Under the pieces are notes generated by a model. That model saw only the letters and a list, made by a program, of their open reading frames with translations, was not told where the DNA came from and did no database searches. Shown here piece after piece: positions 1 to 7,325 of a stretch of DNA of 51,477 bases. The stretch is from Chloroflexota bacterium (GTDB lineage: Bacteria; Chloroflexota; Dehalococcoidia; Lucifugimonadales; Lucifugimonadaceae), in contig JACZRO010000003.1 in NCBI GenBank assembly GCA_022574675.1, positions 1 to 51,477 of the forward strand, given 5' to 3'. A program made the translations under genes and the position numbers. Every line of letters starts with the position of its first letter. Position 1 is the stretch's first letter.

Positions 1-142
1 GACGAGCTCCGGGCAGGCTCCCACCCCCTCCCAGGTGGAGAGGGGAGTCGCGCTCCAGGCCCTTCCGACAGGCGCCCGGAGAGTACTCCGGGGTCGTTCC
101 GAACGCCAGACGCGCGATACCGCCGCCACAGGCATTACCGGC

Positions 143-202
143 GTAACGCGGTTGTCACACTCCCGAAATATTTCCGTTACAGGGATGACGCGCAGGTGTA
201 AC
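143..202 (+). promoter_or_regulatory. Phased GTnAC operator array upstream of amtB
   Basis: Pentamers GTAAC (143), GTCAC (154), GAAAT (165), GTTAC (176), GACGC (187) and GTAAC (198) lie exactly 11 bp apart. This matches the layout of actinobacterial GlnR boxes (gTnAC-n6-GaAAC repeats) and, more generally, head-to-tail sites of OmpR-family winged-helix proteins. It ends 64 bp before the amtB start. GTTACA (176-181) and TGTAAC (197-202) also form an inverted repeat. The positions are read directly; the binding protein is inferred. Confidence 0.55.
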
Positions 203-266
203 AAACGGCTCCGAGTATTGGTCCATCGATTCTTAAACGGCCTCTGCTCCATGGAGGGAAAGAGAG

Positions 267-1562
267 ATGGAGTTCAACCCGGTAGCTCTGGACATCATCT
301 GGATGCTCCTGGCTGCGTTCCTGGTGTTCTTGATGCAGCCCGGCTTCGCGATGCTCGAAGCCGGCATGACGCGCGCCAAGAACGCGGGCAACATCGTGAT
401 GAAGAACCTGATGGACTTCTCCGTCGGCACGCTTGCGTTTGCCGTCGTCGGGTTCGGGTTCATGTTCGGGACCAACGATTCCGGGTGGTTCGGGACGGAC
501 GGGTTCTTCCTGTCCAGCGTTAACCCGGACTCGGAAGAGGGGCTGGTCAACACCGCTTTCTGGATGTTCCAGGTGGTGTTTGCGGCGACGGCGGCGACGA
601 TCGTGTCCGGCGCCATCGCTGAGCGCACGAAGTTTGGCGCGTACATCGTGTTCTCGATCGTGATAACGGCCTTGATCTACCCGATATACGGCAGCTGGGT
701 ATGGGGCGGCGGCTGGCTGAACAACGTGGGCGATGGATTTATCGACTTCGCCGGCTCCACCGTGGTCCACAGCGTTGGCGGCTGGGCCGCGCTTGCGGGC
801 GCCATCGTGGTCGGCCCGAGGCTTGGCAAGTTCACCTCCAAGGGCAAGCCGGTGGCCATTCCCGGCCACAGCATCACGCTGGCGGCGCTGGGCGTATTCC
901 TGCTCTGGTTCGGCTGGTTTGGATTCAACGCCGGCAGCACGCTCTCCGGGAACGACCTGACGATCGCCACGATCGCGGTCACGACCAACATATCGGCCGC
1001 GGCCGGCGTGGTCGGCGCGATGACGATCTCCTATGTCCTGTTCAAGCGCTTTGACGTCACGATGGCGATCAACGGCGCCATCGCCGGACTCGTCGCCATC
1101 ACCGCGGGCACGGCGAACGTAAGCCCGGGCATGGCGATGATCATCGGCCTGATCGGCGGCATCCTGGTGGTGTTCTCGGTCCTGGCCCTGGAGAGGATCT
1201 TCAAGATCGACGACCCGGTGGGCGTTATCTCCGCTCACGGCGTCGTCGGCGCCTGGGGCACGCTGGCCGTCGGGCTGTTCGCCTCGGCCCAGTACGGCGG
1301 CGTTGACGGGCTGTTCTTCGGCGGCGGCATCGGCCAGCTCTGGGTACAGGCGGTCGGCGTCCTGGCGGCCTTCGCCTGGACCTTCCCGGTGGCGTTCATC
1401 GCCTTCAAGGTGATCGACAAGGTGATCGGCATGCGGGCCTCAGACGAGGAACAACTCCGTGGGCTGGACCTGACGGAACACGGAGCGGAGGGTTACCCCG
1501 AGTTCACGGGCGGCTTGAGTGGCCTCCCGGGCGACGTCCCGCTCGTGTCCCCCGCCGACTAA
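267..1562 (+). CDS. amtB: Ammonium transporter Amt
   Basis: This 431-aa Amt/MEP/Rh family protein conducts ammonium or ammonia across the cytoplasmic membrane. The start is a conserved Amt N-terminus (MQPGFAMLEAGMTRAKN near residues 24-40) without a long signal peptide, preceded by GGAGGG at 253-258. About eleven hydrophobic segments are visible. The conserved pore residues are present: Asp and His in IDFAGSTVVHSVGG, and the second pore His in ISAHGVVGAWG. The length is normal for the family. It is followed by a hairpin, then by a winged-helix gene and PII on the same strand, the classical amtB-PII pairing in which PII blocks Amt when nitrogen is sufficient. The upstream GTnAC array suggests nitrogen control. 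Confidence 0.96.
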   Translation: MEFNPVALDIIWMLLAAFLVFLMQPGFAMLEAGMTRAKNAGNIVMKNLMDFSVGTLAFAVVGFGFMFGTNDSGWFGTDGFFLSSVNPDSEEGLVNTAFWMFQVVFAATAATIVSGAIAERTKFGAYIVFSIVITALIYPIYGSWVWGGGWLNNVGDGFIDFAGSTVVHSVGGWAALAGAIVVGPRLGKFTSKGKPVAIPGHSITLAALGVFLLWFGWFGFNAGSTLSGNDLTIATIAVTTNISAAAGVVGAMTISYVLFKRFDVTMAINGAIAGLVAITAGTANVSPGMAMIIGLIGGILVVFSVLALERIFKIDDPVGVISAHGVVGAWGTLAVGLFASAQYGGVDGLFFGGGIGQLWVQAVGVLAAFAWTFPVAFIAFKVIDKVIGMRASDEEQLRGLDLTEHGAEGYPEFTGGLSGLPGDVPLVSPAD

Positions 1563-1583
1563 ACGATCGGTGACTGATTGGCG

Positions 1584-1614
1584 GCCGCGCCCGGGTTAAA
1601 CGCCCGGGCGCGGC
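1584..1614 (+). terminator. Hairpin after amtB
   Basis: A perfect 12-bp inverted repeat (GCCGCGCCCGGG at 1584-1595 and its complement at 1603-1614) encloses a 7-nt loop TTAAACG, 21 nt after the amtB stop. No T-run follows, so it may be a U-less terminator or a partial terminator that lowers expression of the downstream winged-helix and PII genes. Confidence 0.6.
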
Positions 1615-1705
1615 GGCCTCAATAGGAACGATTGGGTCCAGACCGATCGGGCTCGAAACGGCCGGCGAGGCGGCTGGCCTCAATATGAACATCGGAGGAA
1701 ACGGC

Positions 1706-2032
1706 ATGGACACGCAACCCAGTGACAGCCTGAGGGAAGCCGCGGGTATCCAGCTCGATACGAACGCACGTATCGCTTACGTCGGCGACGGGCCGCTCCG
1801 GCTGACCCGGCGTGAGGCGGACCTGCTGGCGGCGTTCATGGAACAGCCGGACCGGGTGTTGTCCCGGCGAGAGCTGCACGCCCGGGTATGGGGACGGCTG
1901 GACACGACATTCCGGGTCGTTGACGCTTACGTGTCCAGGTTGCGCGCCAAGTTGCGGAACGCGGGGCACCCCGGGATCGGCTCGGTCCGGATGCGCGGCT
2001 ACCTGATGCTTTCGCCCTCGAGAATGAACTGA
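1706..2032 (+). CDS. Stand-alone OmpR-type winged-helix DNA-binding protein
   Basis: This 108-aa protein consists almost entirely of an OmpR/PhoB C-terminal effector domain. LTRREADLLAAFMEQPDRVL (33-52) forms the first helices, SRRELHARVWG leads into the turn, FRVVDAYVSRLRAKL (69-83) is the recognition helix, and VRMRGYLML is the beta wing. No receiver domain is present. An upstream in-frame ATG at 1685 exists, but GGAGG at 1694-1698 with 7-nt spacing supports the start at 1706. It sits between amtB and PII, and its stop is followed directly by the PII ribosome site. I infer a nitrogen regulator related in fold to actinobacterial GlnR, possibly acting on the array at 143-202. How it would sense nitrogen is not visible; PII contact is one possibility. 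Confidence 0.85.
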   Translation: MDTQPSDSLREAAGIQLDTNARIAYVGDGPLRLTRREADLLAAFMEQPDRVLSRRELHARVWGRLDTTFRVVDAYVSRLRAKLRNAGHPGIGSVRMRGYLMLSPSRMN

Positions 2033-2042
2033 GGAGTTTGAA

Positions 2043-2384
2043 ATGAAACTGATCATGGCCATCATCCAACCGGAGCGCCTCGCACCGGTCCGGCAAGCGC
2101 TCGCCGAGGTCGACGTGACGGCTATGACCGTGTCGGAGGCCCGCGGTTTCGGGCGGCAGGGCGGAATCACGACAACATATCGCGGCGCCGAGTACCGCGT
2201 CGAGTACGTAAACAAGTTGAAGCTGGACATCGTGGTGTCAGAGCCGTTTTACCAGGCCGCGATCAAGGCCATCATGGAAGCGGCCCACACGGGAAAGATC
2301 GGCGACGGAAAGATATTCGTGCTCGACGTCGAGAAGGCGTACCGGATCCGTACCGGTGAAGAGGACGAGGTCGCCCTGAACTGA
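2043..2384 (+). CDS. glnB: Nitrogen regulatory protein PII
   Basis: This 113-aa PII (GlnB/GlnK) protein is a trimeric sensor of 2-oxoglutarate and ATP/ADP that binds Amt and other nitrogen proteins. It has the family start MKLIMAIIQPERL, a T-loop GFGRQGGITTTYRGAEY with Tyr51 (the uridylylation position) conserved, and the B-loop and C-terminal signatures TGKIGDGKIFV and RIRTGEEDE. The usual Lys40 and Glu44 of the E. coli T-loop are Gly and Thr here. A GGAG site lies at 2033-2036, immediately after the winged-helix stop, so the two genes are probably co-transcribed. Linkage to amtB favours a GlnK-like role. Whether Tyr51 is modified is unknown because no GlnD is in the window. Confidence 0.96.
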   Translation: MKLIMAIIQPERLAPVRQALAEVDVTAMTVSEARGFGRQGGITTTYRGAEYRVEYVNKLKLDIVVSEPFYQAAIKAIMEAAHTGKIGDGKIFVLDVEKAYRIRTGEEDEVALN

Positions 2385-2692
2385 GCGGCGACTGAGCGCC
2401 CGCCGGGGGGAAACAGGCAGAACCCGCAGTCCGTCCATCCCATACGTCAGCCGGAACGCTCGTCTTGTCTGGTGAACGCGGGCGGCGGGCTCGTCCCGTC
2501 CAACGTGCCGGGCATTGGCGCCTCGCTGCCCGGGGTACCCCGGCGCCAGCTGTCTCCCGGCCCTTCAGGCAAGCCGCCGGTGATGTAACGTCTACCGGAC
2601 GGGACATCTAAACCGCCCAGACAGACGGCGACTTCCTGTTCGCATGGCCCGTCGGCGGAATCTCTGCGGAGGCGCCTGAAGGAATACCGACG
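2385..2692. other. Intergenic gap after PII
   Basis: No convincing gene is seen on either strand. The only structure noted is a GC-rich hairpin at 2516-2548: arms TGGCGCC and GGCGCCA flank the palindrome CGGGGTACCCCG at 2531-2542. It could terminate the nitrogen transcript about 130 nt past the stop. Confidence 0.4.
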
Positions 2693-3154
2693 ATGAGCCA
2701 GGACGCAACGATTCGACGGCTCCGGCACGACGATGCCGATGCTGTGCGCACGCTGGACCGCCAGATTCTCGGACCGGACCGGTCCCGGACCTGGGACGAG
2801 TACGTCGAGCGATTCCTCGCCGTGAGCAATCTGGACAGCCTTATCCTGCCGCCGTGGGGGGCTCATGTCGCGGAAGCTGACGGGCAGATCGTCGGTTTCA
2901 TCTTCGCCGAGCGCCAGTCCCGCGGGTACGGCCTTCCGCCCGGTGCGCGTATCGTCGCGATCGCCGTACACCCGGACTTCCGCCGCACCGGGATCGCAGG
3001 CCGGCTCATGGAGCGTTTGTGCGAGGAGTGCCGCGCAGAGGGCATCGATGAGTTGTACTCGGTGCTACGCGCAGAAGATGTGCGAGACCAGGCCTTCCTG
3101 AGGTCCACCGGATTCGACGACGCCGAGATCAAGGTGTTCGTCCGAAAGCCGTGA
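2693..3154 (+). CDS. GNAT family N-acetyltransferase
   Basis: This 153-aa protein has the GNAT acetyl-CoA fold. It starts with the N-terminal strand ATIRRLRHDDADAVRTLD and contains motif A, IVAIAVHPDFRRTGIAGRLM (about residues 84-103), with the R-R-T-G-I-A-G pyrophosphate loop. The end, FLRSTGFDDAEIKVFVRKP, is typical of RimI-like members. AAGGA lies upstream of the ATG. The substrate cannot be told from sequence. Its neighbours, PII upstream and an ABC exporter downstream, give no clear pathway, and it is probably transcribed separately. Confidence 0.9.
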   Translation: MSQDATIRRLRHDDADAVRTLDRQILGPDRSRTWDEYVERFLAVSNLDSLILPPWGAHVAEADGQIVGFIFAERQSRGYGLPPGARIVAIAVHPDFRRTGIAGRLMERLCEECRAEGIDELYSVLRAEDVRDQAFLRSTGFDDAEIKVFVRKP

Positions 3155-3296
3155 CCAAGATATTCCTGGAACCGGGCACTTCTCTCCGGACGCTCCCCTC
3201 GCTGTTGATGTTCGTGACGCCGGAACGGCCGGCGACGGGCGACGTCGGCGCCGGCCGGCGCGCTACCGGCCTGTCACTGCCGACGCGGGGGATCTG

Positions 3297-4058
3297 ATGG
3301 CCGACCCGGTGATCGTCGCCCGCGATCTGCGCAAGCGTTACGACGACATCCAGGCGGTGGACGGGATTTCGTTTGAGGTATACCCGGGCGAGGTGTTCGG
3401 GATGCTCGGTCCAAACGGCGCCGGCAAGACCACGACCGTGGAGATGCTGGAGGGGATGAGGGACCCGGACTCCGGTGTCGCGCTGATCAACGGCATCGAC
3501 GTGACGCGCGAGCCGATGCGCGTGAAGCGGATCATCGGCGTCCAGCTACAGGCCAACGCCTTCTTTGACCGATTGACGTTGTCGGAGTTGCTCAAGCTGT
3601 TCGGCACTTTGTATGGCCACAAAGTGTCAGCACAGGCGCTCCTGGATCGGGTCGGGCTTGGCGACCGCGGCAAGTCCCAGTTCAAGACACTCTCCGGCGG
3701 ACAAAAACAGCGTTTTTCTATTGCCGCCGCGCTGGTGAACGAGCCGGTTGTGATGTTCCTGGACGAGCCGTCGACCGGGCTCGACCCGCAGGCCCGACGC
3801 AACATGTGGGGGCTTATCAAGGGGCTGCAGGCTGACGGGACCACGGTGCTGCTCACGACGCACTACATGGAGGAGGCGGAGGAGCTGTGCGACCGCGTGG
3901 CGATCATAGACAGCGGCCGGATAGTGGCGCTGGATACCCCGGCGGCGCTCGTGGACGGGCTGCTGGCGACCGGGTTCCGGAACCAGCGGCCGACGCGTGA
4001 GGCGACGCTGGAAGACGTGTTCATCAACATCACCGGCCGGGCCCTGCGCGATGAATAG
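3297..4058 (+). CDS. ABC-2 type exporter, ATP-binding subunit
   Basis: This 253-aa ABC ATPase has Walker A GPNGAGKTTT (near residue 39), a Q-loop in VQLQANAF, signature LSGGQKQR, and Walker B VVMFLDEPSTGLDP with the catalytic Glu, followed by the H-loop TTHYMEEAEEL. The C-terminal tail REATLEDVFINITGR is typical of DrrA/CcmA-like drug or lipid exporters. It is short for DrrA (about 300 aa) but complete. The permease gene begins 12 bp after its stop, so the two form one operon and one transporter. Substrate unknown. Confidence 0.93.
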   Translation: MADPVIVARDLRKRYDDIQAVDGISFEVYPGEVFGMLGPNGAGKTTTVEMLEGMRDPDSGVALINGIDVTREPMRVKRIIGVQLQANAFFDRLTLSELLKLFGTLYGHKVSAQALLDRVGLGDRGKSQFKTLSGGQKQRFSIAAALVNEPVVMFLDEPSTGLDPQARRNMWGLIKGLQADGTTVLLTTHYMEEAEELCDRVAIIDSGRIVALDTPAALVDGLLATGFRNQRPTREATLEDVFINITGRALRDE

Positions 4059-4070
4059 GCGGATTCAGGG

Positions 4071-5180
4071 ATGAGGGTCGCTCTGAGCCTGACGGTCGCC
4101 TCGATGAAGATGTATTTCAGGAACAGGCAGGCGATCTTCTTCTCGCTTTTCATCCCGCTGCTGATCATGGTGATCTTCGGATTGCTGGATTTCGACCGGT
4201 TCGAGGGGGCGGAGATCGGTATCGTCGACCAGGCGGAGAACGAGGCGTCGGCGGCCGTGATCGAGCGCCTGACGGGGCGCGCGGATGAGCTGCTGGACGT
4301 CGAAGTCGGCACGCTGGCCCGGGAAATGGAACGACTTGAAGAAGGCCGGATCGACGCCCTGTTCGTCATCCCGGCGGGTTTCGGCGAAGACGGAGTGCGG
4401 TCGGTCGTGCAGGCGACGACGGACGAACGTTCACCTCAGCGCGCCGCGCTGGGCGTGACCCTTGTCGGCCAGGCTCTGAGCGCCGTGGCGATCGAGCGCT
4501 ATGGCCCCCCGCCCGAGGCGAGCCGTTCCGGGGGCGTGGAACTGGCGCAGACGACGCTGCGCGGTGACGACCGCAGTTACACGGCGTTCCTGGTGCCGGG
4601 GATCGTTGCGATGTCGATCATGCAACTCGGCATCTTCGGCGTGGTGTTCACGCTGGTGCAGTTCCGGCAGCAGGGGGTGCTGCGCCGCCTGATGGCGGCG
4701 CCAGTGAACCCGGCGCAGTTCCTGTTCGCCCAGGTTTCGACGCGGCTGACGGTATCGGTCCTGCAAACGGTAATCCTTCTCTTCACCGGGATGATCCTGT
4801 TCGACCTGACCGTGGGCGACGGAAATGTGGCGACCTGGGCGCTCGTGCTCGCGCTGGCGGTGGTCGGCGGCATCCTGTTCGTGACGATGGGCCTGGCGAT
4901 CTCCGGCGTGGCGCGGACGGAAGAGGTGGCTGCGCCGGTCACGAACCTGATCTCGATGCCGATGATGTTCCTCTCCGGCGTGTTCTTCCCGCTCGACGCC
5001 CTGCCGGGGGTGGTCACGGCTGTGACGCAGTTTCTCCCACTCACCTACCTGGCGGACGCGATACGAGCGGTGGTCACTGACGGCGCGGGAGTCACGGACA
5101 TCTGGCCGGAGCTGGCGGGCCTCGGAGCGTGGGCGGCCATCGTTTTCGCCGCGGCCACCCGGTTCTTCCGCTGGGAATAG
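4071..5180 (+). CDS. ABC-2 type exporter, permease subunit
   Basis: This 369-aa membrane protein has the ABC2_membrane_3 architecture. One N-terminal membrane segment (AIFFSLFIPLLIMVIFGLL, residues 21-39) is followed by an extracytoplasmic domain of about 140 residues. A block of five further hydrophobic segments starts near residue 170 and includes the typical GVLRRLMAAPVNPAQF loop and an FLSGVFFPLDALP end motif. It partners the ATPase encoded immediately upstream. The large outside loop is usual for DrrB/YhfP-like exporters of drugs or hydrophobic compounds. No substrate can be assigned. Confidence 0.92.
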   Translation: MRVALSLTVASMKMYFRNRQAIFFSLFIPLLIMVIFGLLDFDRFEGAEIGIVDQAENEASAAVIERLTGRADELLDVEVGTLAREMERLEEGRIDALFVIPAGFGEDGVRSVVQATTDERSPQRAALGVTLVGQALSAVAIERYGPPPEASRSGGVELAQTTLRGDDRSYTAFLVPGIVAMSIMQLGIFGVVFTLVQFRQQGVLRRLMAAPVNPAQFLFAQVSTRLTVSVLQTVILLFTGMILFDLTVGDGNVATWALVLALAVVGGILFVTMGLAISGVARTEEVAAPVTNLISMPMMFLSGVFFPLDALPGVVTAVTQFLPLTYLADAIRAVVTDGAGVTDIWPELAGLGAWAAIVFAAATRFFRWE

Positions 5181-5243
5181 ACCCGAGGGGCTACCCCATG
5201 CAGGAGGGGGTCGCGAGCCACCGCCTCGCCATTCGTACGAGGC

Positions 5244-5289
5244 CCGTCGTTCCCATGGAGAAGGGAAGCTGGATTCACGGGAATAACGG
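5244..5289. repeat. Imperfect palindromic REP-like element
   Basis: CCGTCGTTCCC (5244-5254) and GGGAATAACGG (5279-5289) are inverted copies matching at 9 of 11 positions, around a core containing GGGAAGCTGGATTCACGG. The right half resembles the element at 19274-19302 (14 of 19 positions), which suggests a dispersed repeat family. Confidence 0.45.
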
Positions 5290-5522
5290 CAGGCTGAAAT
5301 AAAGGAAGCGAGCCTCCAGGTCGGTGCACGGTCCCAACCCGGTCGGCTCGCTTCTAGTTACTCGTACGGCGCACTGCGCGGCCTGGATTCCAGCGGCGAA
5401 TGGGGTTTACCCGGTCATCGCGGCCGTCCCCCATCAAGTTTCCGGGAACATGAGATCCGCAAACCCCGGTCCGGGAATTACTGGACGTTGTATTCGCGGG
5501 CGGCTAGCCTGTGGCCAAACGA

Positions 5523-5546
5523 GTTGACAAGTGAGCGCTTGACAAC
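5523..5546 (+). promoter_or_regulatory. Candidate MerR operator
   Basis: GTTGACAAG (5523-5531) and CTTGACAAC (5538-5546) form an inverted repeat with 9-bp arms, one mismatch per arm and a 6-bp spacer, ending at the base before the ATG of the MerR gene. Each arm also contains TTGACA, a -35-like hexamer. Its placement suggests autoregulation. Confidence 0.45.
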
Positions 5547-6236
5547 ATGGTCAGGGAAGTGGGCGTCCCCGTCGGGGAGCTATCACGCCGCACCGGGGTG
5601 AGCCCGGCGACGATCAATTTCTACGTGAACCGTGGATTGCTGCCGCATCCAGTCAAGACGGCGCGTACGCGTGCGCTGTATCCGCCGGAGATGGTGGAGC
5701 GGATCGCCCGGATCAAGGATTTTCAGGATCGCGGGCTGCCGCTCGCCGTCATCGCCCGGATCCTGGACAGCGCGAACCCGGCGGCCGAGCTCGGCCTGTC
5801 CTCCACACAACTGCGGACCCCACGCGGTCCGGTCGGGCTGGCCGAATATCTCGACGAGACCGACCTGGACCGGGAAGTTCTGGCCCGGCTTATCGAGTCG
5901 GAGATCATACGTCCGGGGCGCGACGAGTCCGGGTTCGTGTTCGATCGCGCCGATCTCGCCGTTGGCCGGGCCGTTGCGCGGCTGCTGCTCGAGGGCGTCG
6001 GCATTGAAGTGATCCTCCGGCACGACGAATTTCAACCGGTGTCGCGCACCGAGGCGCATTTCTTGGCGGAGCATATCGCACAGGCAATGCGGTCCGAGCC
6101 GTCACATCGCAAGGCGACCGCTACACGGGCCGCCTTCGCCACGCTCCGCGACTACATGAGGCTGCGCGAGCTGGAAACCGAGTACCCGGACTGGGATCGA
6201 CCGCGCCGGCGATCCGCTGGGAGGACCAAACCTTAA
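5547..6236 (+). CDS. MerR-family regulator with two MerR-like units (FtsR-like layout)
   Basis: This 229-aa protein opens with a MerR helix-turn-helix and wing: VGELSRRTGVSPATINFYVN (9-28), RGLLPHP, and the YPPEMVERIARIKDFQDRGL helix. A second segment from about residue 96 (LAEYLDETDLDREVLARLIE, IIRP, FDRADLAVGRAVARLLLEG) follows the same pattern, so the protein seems to hold an internal duplication of the MerR fold. That layout resembles actinobacterial FtsR (Rv1828). There is no cysteine metal site and no drug-binding domain. The C-terminus is basic (RPRRRSAGRTKP). There is no good Shine-Dalgarno sequence before the ATG; a palindrome abuts it. Target genes are unknown. Confidence 0.88.
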   Translation: MVREVGVPVGELSRRTGVSPATINFYVNRGLLPHPVKTARTRALYPPEMVERIARIKDFQDRGLPLAVIARILDSANPAAELGLSSTQLRTPRGPVGLAEYLDETDLDREVLARLIESEIIRPGRDESGFVFDRADLAVGRAVARLLLEGVGIEVILRHDEFQPVSRTEAHFLAEHIAQAMRSEPSHRKATATRAAFATLRDYMRLRELETEYPDWDRPRRRSAGRTKP

Positions 6237-6249
6237 AGGCGCCGCAGGC

Positions 6250-6534
6250 TTAAAGGGCGTCGACCGCTTCCGCCACGTCGAAGTCGAGCGCCGTCAGGCC
6301 GCCCCGGTCATGGGTCGACAACGTCAGCGTCACGCGGGTGTACCGGATATCGATGTCCGGGTGATGGTCACGCGCTTCAGCAATGTCTGCGACGCGATGG
6401 ACGAAGGCGATGCCGTCCATGAACGAGGGCGACTCGAACGTCCTCACGATACTGTCGCCGGCCCTCGACCAGTGCGGTACGGCCATGAGGCGGTCCGATA
6501 CCTGGTCTTCCGTCAGTCGTGATCGGTTGGCCAT
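6250..6534 (-). CDS. phhB: Pterin-4a-carbinolamine dehydratase
   Basis: This 94-aa protein of the PhhB/DCoH family dehydrates 4a-hydroxy-tetrahydropterin, the product of aromatic amino-acid hydroxylases, and some members act in molybdopterin metabolism. The conserved catalytic region EARDHHPDIDIRYTRVTLTL, with the paired histidines and HPD, is intact, followed by the closing strand STHDRGGLTALDFDVA. The length is normal. GGGAG precedes the ATG by about 8 nt. It converges with the MerR gene and lies downstream of the TPR gene on the same strand. No aromatic hydroxylase is seen in the window, so its metabolic partner is unclear. Confidence 0.94.
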   Translation of the reverse strand: MANRSRLTEDQVSDRLMAVPHWSRAGDSIVRTFESPSFMDGIAFVHRVADIAEARDHHPDIDIRYTRVTLTLSTHDRGGLTALDFDVAEAVDAL

Positions 6535-6726
6535 TTTTACGTCTCCCAGATTGGACCGTTGGGCCTAAAGCGGCCGTTGGGCCAGATTACACCGTCAGGC
6601 TTCATCGTTTGCCACCGTCCCCGGGACATCCTTTGGGCCTCGGGCCTCGGGGCGGGCCTGTCACGCGGCGGTCGCTTTTCCGGTGGCCGCGTGCCGGCGG
6701 ACGGTGTCATCCCGCCGGTACGCCGG

Positions 6727-7167
6727 TCAGTCCTGGGTGGGATTGACACGCTCACGCACATACGCGAGCACGGATTCGATGCCCTCAGGCGGAGCGCCCA
6801 ACGACACCGCTGTCTCAACATCCCTGCGTGCCCGGTCCTCTTCGCCCAGCCCGGCATGCGCCACGGCGCGGTTGCCGTAGGCGTCCGCACTAGAAGGGTC
6901 CAGCTTGATCGCCCGGTCCAGGTTGACGACCGCCTGTACAAAGTTGCCGAGGGACAGGTGGGCCGTGCCCAGGTTGAACTGGATCGTGGCGTCGTCCGGC
7001 CGAATCACCTGAGCCTGCTCAAACGACTCTATGGCGCGGTCCGGGAAGCCGAGCTGGGCAAACTTGAGCCCCCGCCCGAACCAGCCGTCGAAGTCGTCCG
7101 AGCCCGGCTCGGAGCCTTCCGTTGGCTCGATGATTTGATCGCTCGGTTGCAGGTTCACGGCTATCAC
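6727..7167 (-). CDS. TPR-repeat protein
   Basis: This 146-aa soluble protein is built of about three tetratricopeptide repeats. The first is GRGLKFAQLGFPDRAIESFE (from about residue 32), the second starts FNLGTAHLSLGNFVQAVVNL, and the third YGNRAVAHAGLGEEDRARRD. There is no signal peptide or membrane segment. TPR units mediate protein-protein contacts. The gene lies 190 bp upstream of phhB on the same strand, and no partner can be named. The sequence ends a few residues after the last repeat. Confidence 0.85.
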   Translation of the reverse strand: MIAVNLQPSDQIIEPTEGSEPGSDDFDGWFGRGLKFAQLGFPDRAIESFEQAQVIRPDDATIQFNLGTAHLSLGNFVQAVVNLDRAIKLDPSSADAYGNRAVAHAGLGEEDRARRDVETAVSLGAPPEGIESVLAYVRERVNPTQD

Positions 7168-7325
7168 TCTACGCCCGCGTCTTGATCCAGGGACAGTCCC
7201 GAAGATCTTCGGCGACGCCGGCGGTCGTTGAGGGCTGGACGCCCGGCGAGAGATCGCGAGCCGTTCCCGGGTCGTAAGTCATCCCGACGGGCAGCAGAGG
7301 CACGGAGCAAAAAGAACCGGTCGTC

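Larger units (their letters stand above)
5181..5546. other. Intergenic region with palindromic repeat and operator-like dyad
   Basis: No gene is supported here. It holds a small GGGG-CTA-CCCC hairpin soon after the permease stop, the imperfect palindrome at 5244-5289, and the dyad at 5523-5546 touching the start of the next gene. Both are listed separately. Confidence 0.5.

Noticed and set aside
177..1238. Long minus-strand open frame over amtB
   Set aside because: Composition is Arg/His/Asp-rich nonsense typical of the antisense of a high-G+C gene; the plus strand encodes a perfect Amt protein.
1593..1605. GTTAAAC in hairpin loops as integron attC core (GTTRRRY)
   Set aside because: No paired RYYYAAC core, no attC-length fold, no integrase and no cassette-like gene orientation.
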